NCBI GenBank assembly: GCA_907163375.1
Contig: CAJQUW010005321.1
Coordinates: forward strand, 124,001-188,000
Direction of reading: 5' to 3'
DNA: 64,000 nucleotides
DNA from: Prostheceraeus crozeri
Lineage: Eukaryota > Platyhelminthes > Polycladida > Euryleptidae
Part shown: in pieces, positions 62,659 to 64,000 of the stretch
How positions within the stretch are numbered: the stretch's first letter is position 1
Layout: every line of letters starts with the position of its first letter
The notes under the pieces: generated by a model
The model's database searches: none
Told to the model about the DNA's origin: nothing
The model's input: only the letters and a program-made list of their open reading frames with translations
Position numbers and translations under genes: made by a program

Positions 62659-63882
62659 CAGGGTTGGGCCGGCGGTCGGTGTACTAAAAACCGGCCGGTG
62701 AGGGATGGGACGGTGGCTGACGTCTCTGTACCGGTTGGTTGAAGCTTTGATGGTCAAACATTATTTGATCAACTTATGACATTAGACATTATTCAATTTC
62801 AGAATGCGTGAAATGCATGAATGATAGGCCCACTGGTACTCCGCACAAGCGAGAGCTACCTATTACAAAACTGCATTATACAATGCAATTATTCGCACTT
62901 TGATAACATGTTTTGTGCGATGAGTAGCAATGCGTACAATAACATGTTTACCAATCTAATGAGTTGTAGGCCAACTTTATAATCTATGATAATGTTGACT
63001 ACATTTTCGAAGTCAATCAAACACAAACAAATTGAAAACAGGTAATCAACATCATGATCCAAACGGGCATTGATAGAATAATAACATTGATACAATAATA
63101 ATATATGTGTATATTTATATCCCGCCTCTACAGGAAAGCTTAAAGTGGCCAAACAATTCTAAGTTCCAATATAATAAAAGTTTTTCTGGCGAGAAAAGTT
63201 CTGAGATCAACAATTTGATCACTGACTGTGAGGATGTCACGAAAGGTTATTTCTGCGACGTGCAAGCTTGATTTAAAGTTGATTCACTCCTTGATTCAGT
63301 GAGATTTACTTCTTCACTTGTAAGGGAATTTCAGTGATTTGCGACGTCAAGTGCGAACTCTCTCCAGTACAGTTTAAATTCAGATCTTTTGAGTTTACAC
63401 TGATGACCACGAGCTGACGTATAGGAGTCAGGAATAATGAACTCGCCAAACTTATCAACAGTGTCTCATTTCAGTGACTGTCCCTCTACAACGTCAATCA
63501 AACTTTGTTGCGGGTCGTTAACTTTTATCAAACAATTATGCACTATCCAATGTCAAATGTTCTGGTAGTGGGCCCTCAGGTTGCATTGAAATCCATTCTT
63601 CATTGCATTGGATCTCTAAGAAATAATCTCTAAAATAATTTTTTAACTGTTAAAGAACAGTTCGCAATATTTACGTCACAAAACATACGAGCAGATGCTC
63701 TCAAATTATGTTACATTTACATGCTCTTAATGTTTTAATGAGTGACTAAACGATTGTTTCTGAACTGAATGCCGTCAGCAGTCGACATAAGTCTCGTTAA
63801 ATTAGCCGGCCGGTCGATCTCCAAAATTTGCGGCTAAGGCCGGGCCGGCGGCCGGCGTTACTTAAATCGGTAGAAAACCCTG
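62659..63882. mobile_element. non-autonomous hAT element
   Basis: Starts CAGGGTT and ends in its complement (AAAACCCTG), flanked by a perfect 8-base duplication GTGGAAAA (62651-62658; 63883-63890), the hAT length. The ends hold GGCCGG-rich subterminal repeats (62665-62700 and 63805-63860). 1224 bp with no transposase, so it was mobilised by a relative. The exact duplication implies a young insertion. Confidence 0.88.
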
Positions 63883-64000
63883 GTGGAAAACGTGCTCGTT
63901 TATATGGAATTATATCAGCATCATAACCATTACTGCAGCACAATCAATGGGCATTCATCTCTTCCAAACATTCACAAAATCTCCGCAAAAACGGCTCATC

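Noticed and set aside
1-64000. tRNA, rRNA, CRISPR arrays, bacterial operons
   Set aside because: I found no cloverleaf, rRNA motif or prokaryotic signals on reading both strands; a dedicated scan was not possible.

Overview
This is a transposon-rich stretch of an animal genome, probably an aquatic invertebrate. It is AT-rich, has spliceosomal intron signals and AATAAA poly(A) signals, and carries only animal-type mobile elements. I see no convincing host gene, no rRNA or tRNA, and nothing bacterial.

Region 1 (1 to about 19.3 kb) is most of a Polinton/Maverick (adintovirus-like) virus-like element whose left end lies outside the window. Left to right it has a cassette of small genes (RING-like proteins and a DEDDh-type exonuclease), a structural block on the + strand (basic core-like protein, packaging ATPase, conserved unknown, Cys-rich protein, integrase with chromodomain, minor capsid/core protein, double jelly-roll major capsid, adenain-like protease), a minus-strand trio (a TATA-binding-protein-like gene and two tandem PC4-like genes), two related virion-type proteins, a protein-primed DNA polymerase B with short spliced 5' exons, and a right-hand block of small genes with strong TATA boxes. 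Most frames are open, so the copy looks fairly young. It is a fossil with a handful of breaks at most. The most unusual points are the element-encoded TBP-like protein, the PC4-like neighbours, and a repeated TATGCAAA box about 30-40 bases before several structural genes. Canonical TATATAA boxes occur only at the polymerase and right-hand genes. Together these suggest an element-specific transcription switch.

Region 2 (19.9-23.7 kb) is a degraded CR1/L2-type LINE with ORF1 and ORF2. Region 3 (23.7-26.6 kb) holds a 319-bp tandem duplication, a MITE, and a roughly 22-bp GTCGCC minisatellite into which the MITE went. Region 4 (26.6-29.5 kb) is a badly decayed fragment of a second, different Polinton-like element followed by short dispersed repeats.

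Region 5 (30.6-35.4 kb) is a large inverted repeat of a hAT remnant. One arm carries a Tc1 insertion, so the other arm preserves the empty site. Region 6 (36.0-43.4 kb) is a nested stack: a LINE (minus strand) broken by a PIF/Harbinger element, itself broken by a hAT-like element with TTCGTGCCC subterminal repeats. Region 7 (46.6-47.5 kb) is an 849-bp near-perfect palindrome with a hammerhead-ribozyme motif in each arm. Region 8 holds a complete IS630/Tc1/mariner-type element (51.0-52.4 kb). Region 9 is a mariner (54.7-58.8 kb) with a Penelope-like retroelement inside it, flanked by a perfect target duplication and carrying hammerhead motifs. A non-autonomous hAT element with an exact 8-bp target duplication lies at 62.66-63.88 kb. 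The remaining stretches (43.5-46.6, 47.5-51.0, 52.5-54.7 and 58.8-62.6 kb) are AT-rich with no gene I can support.
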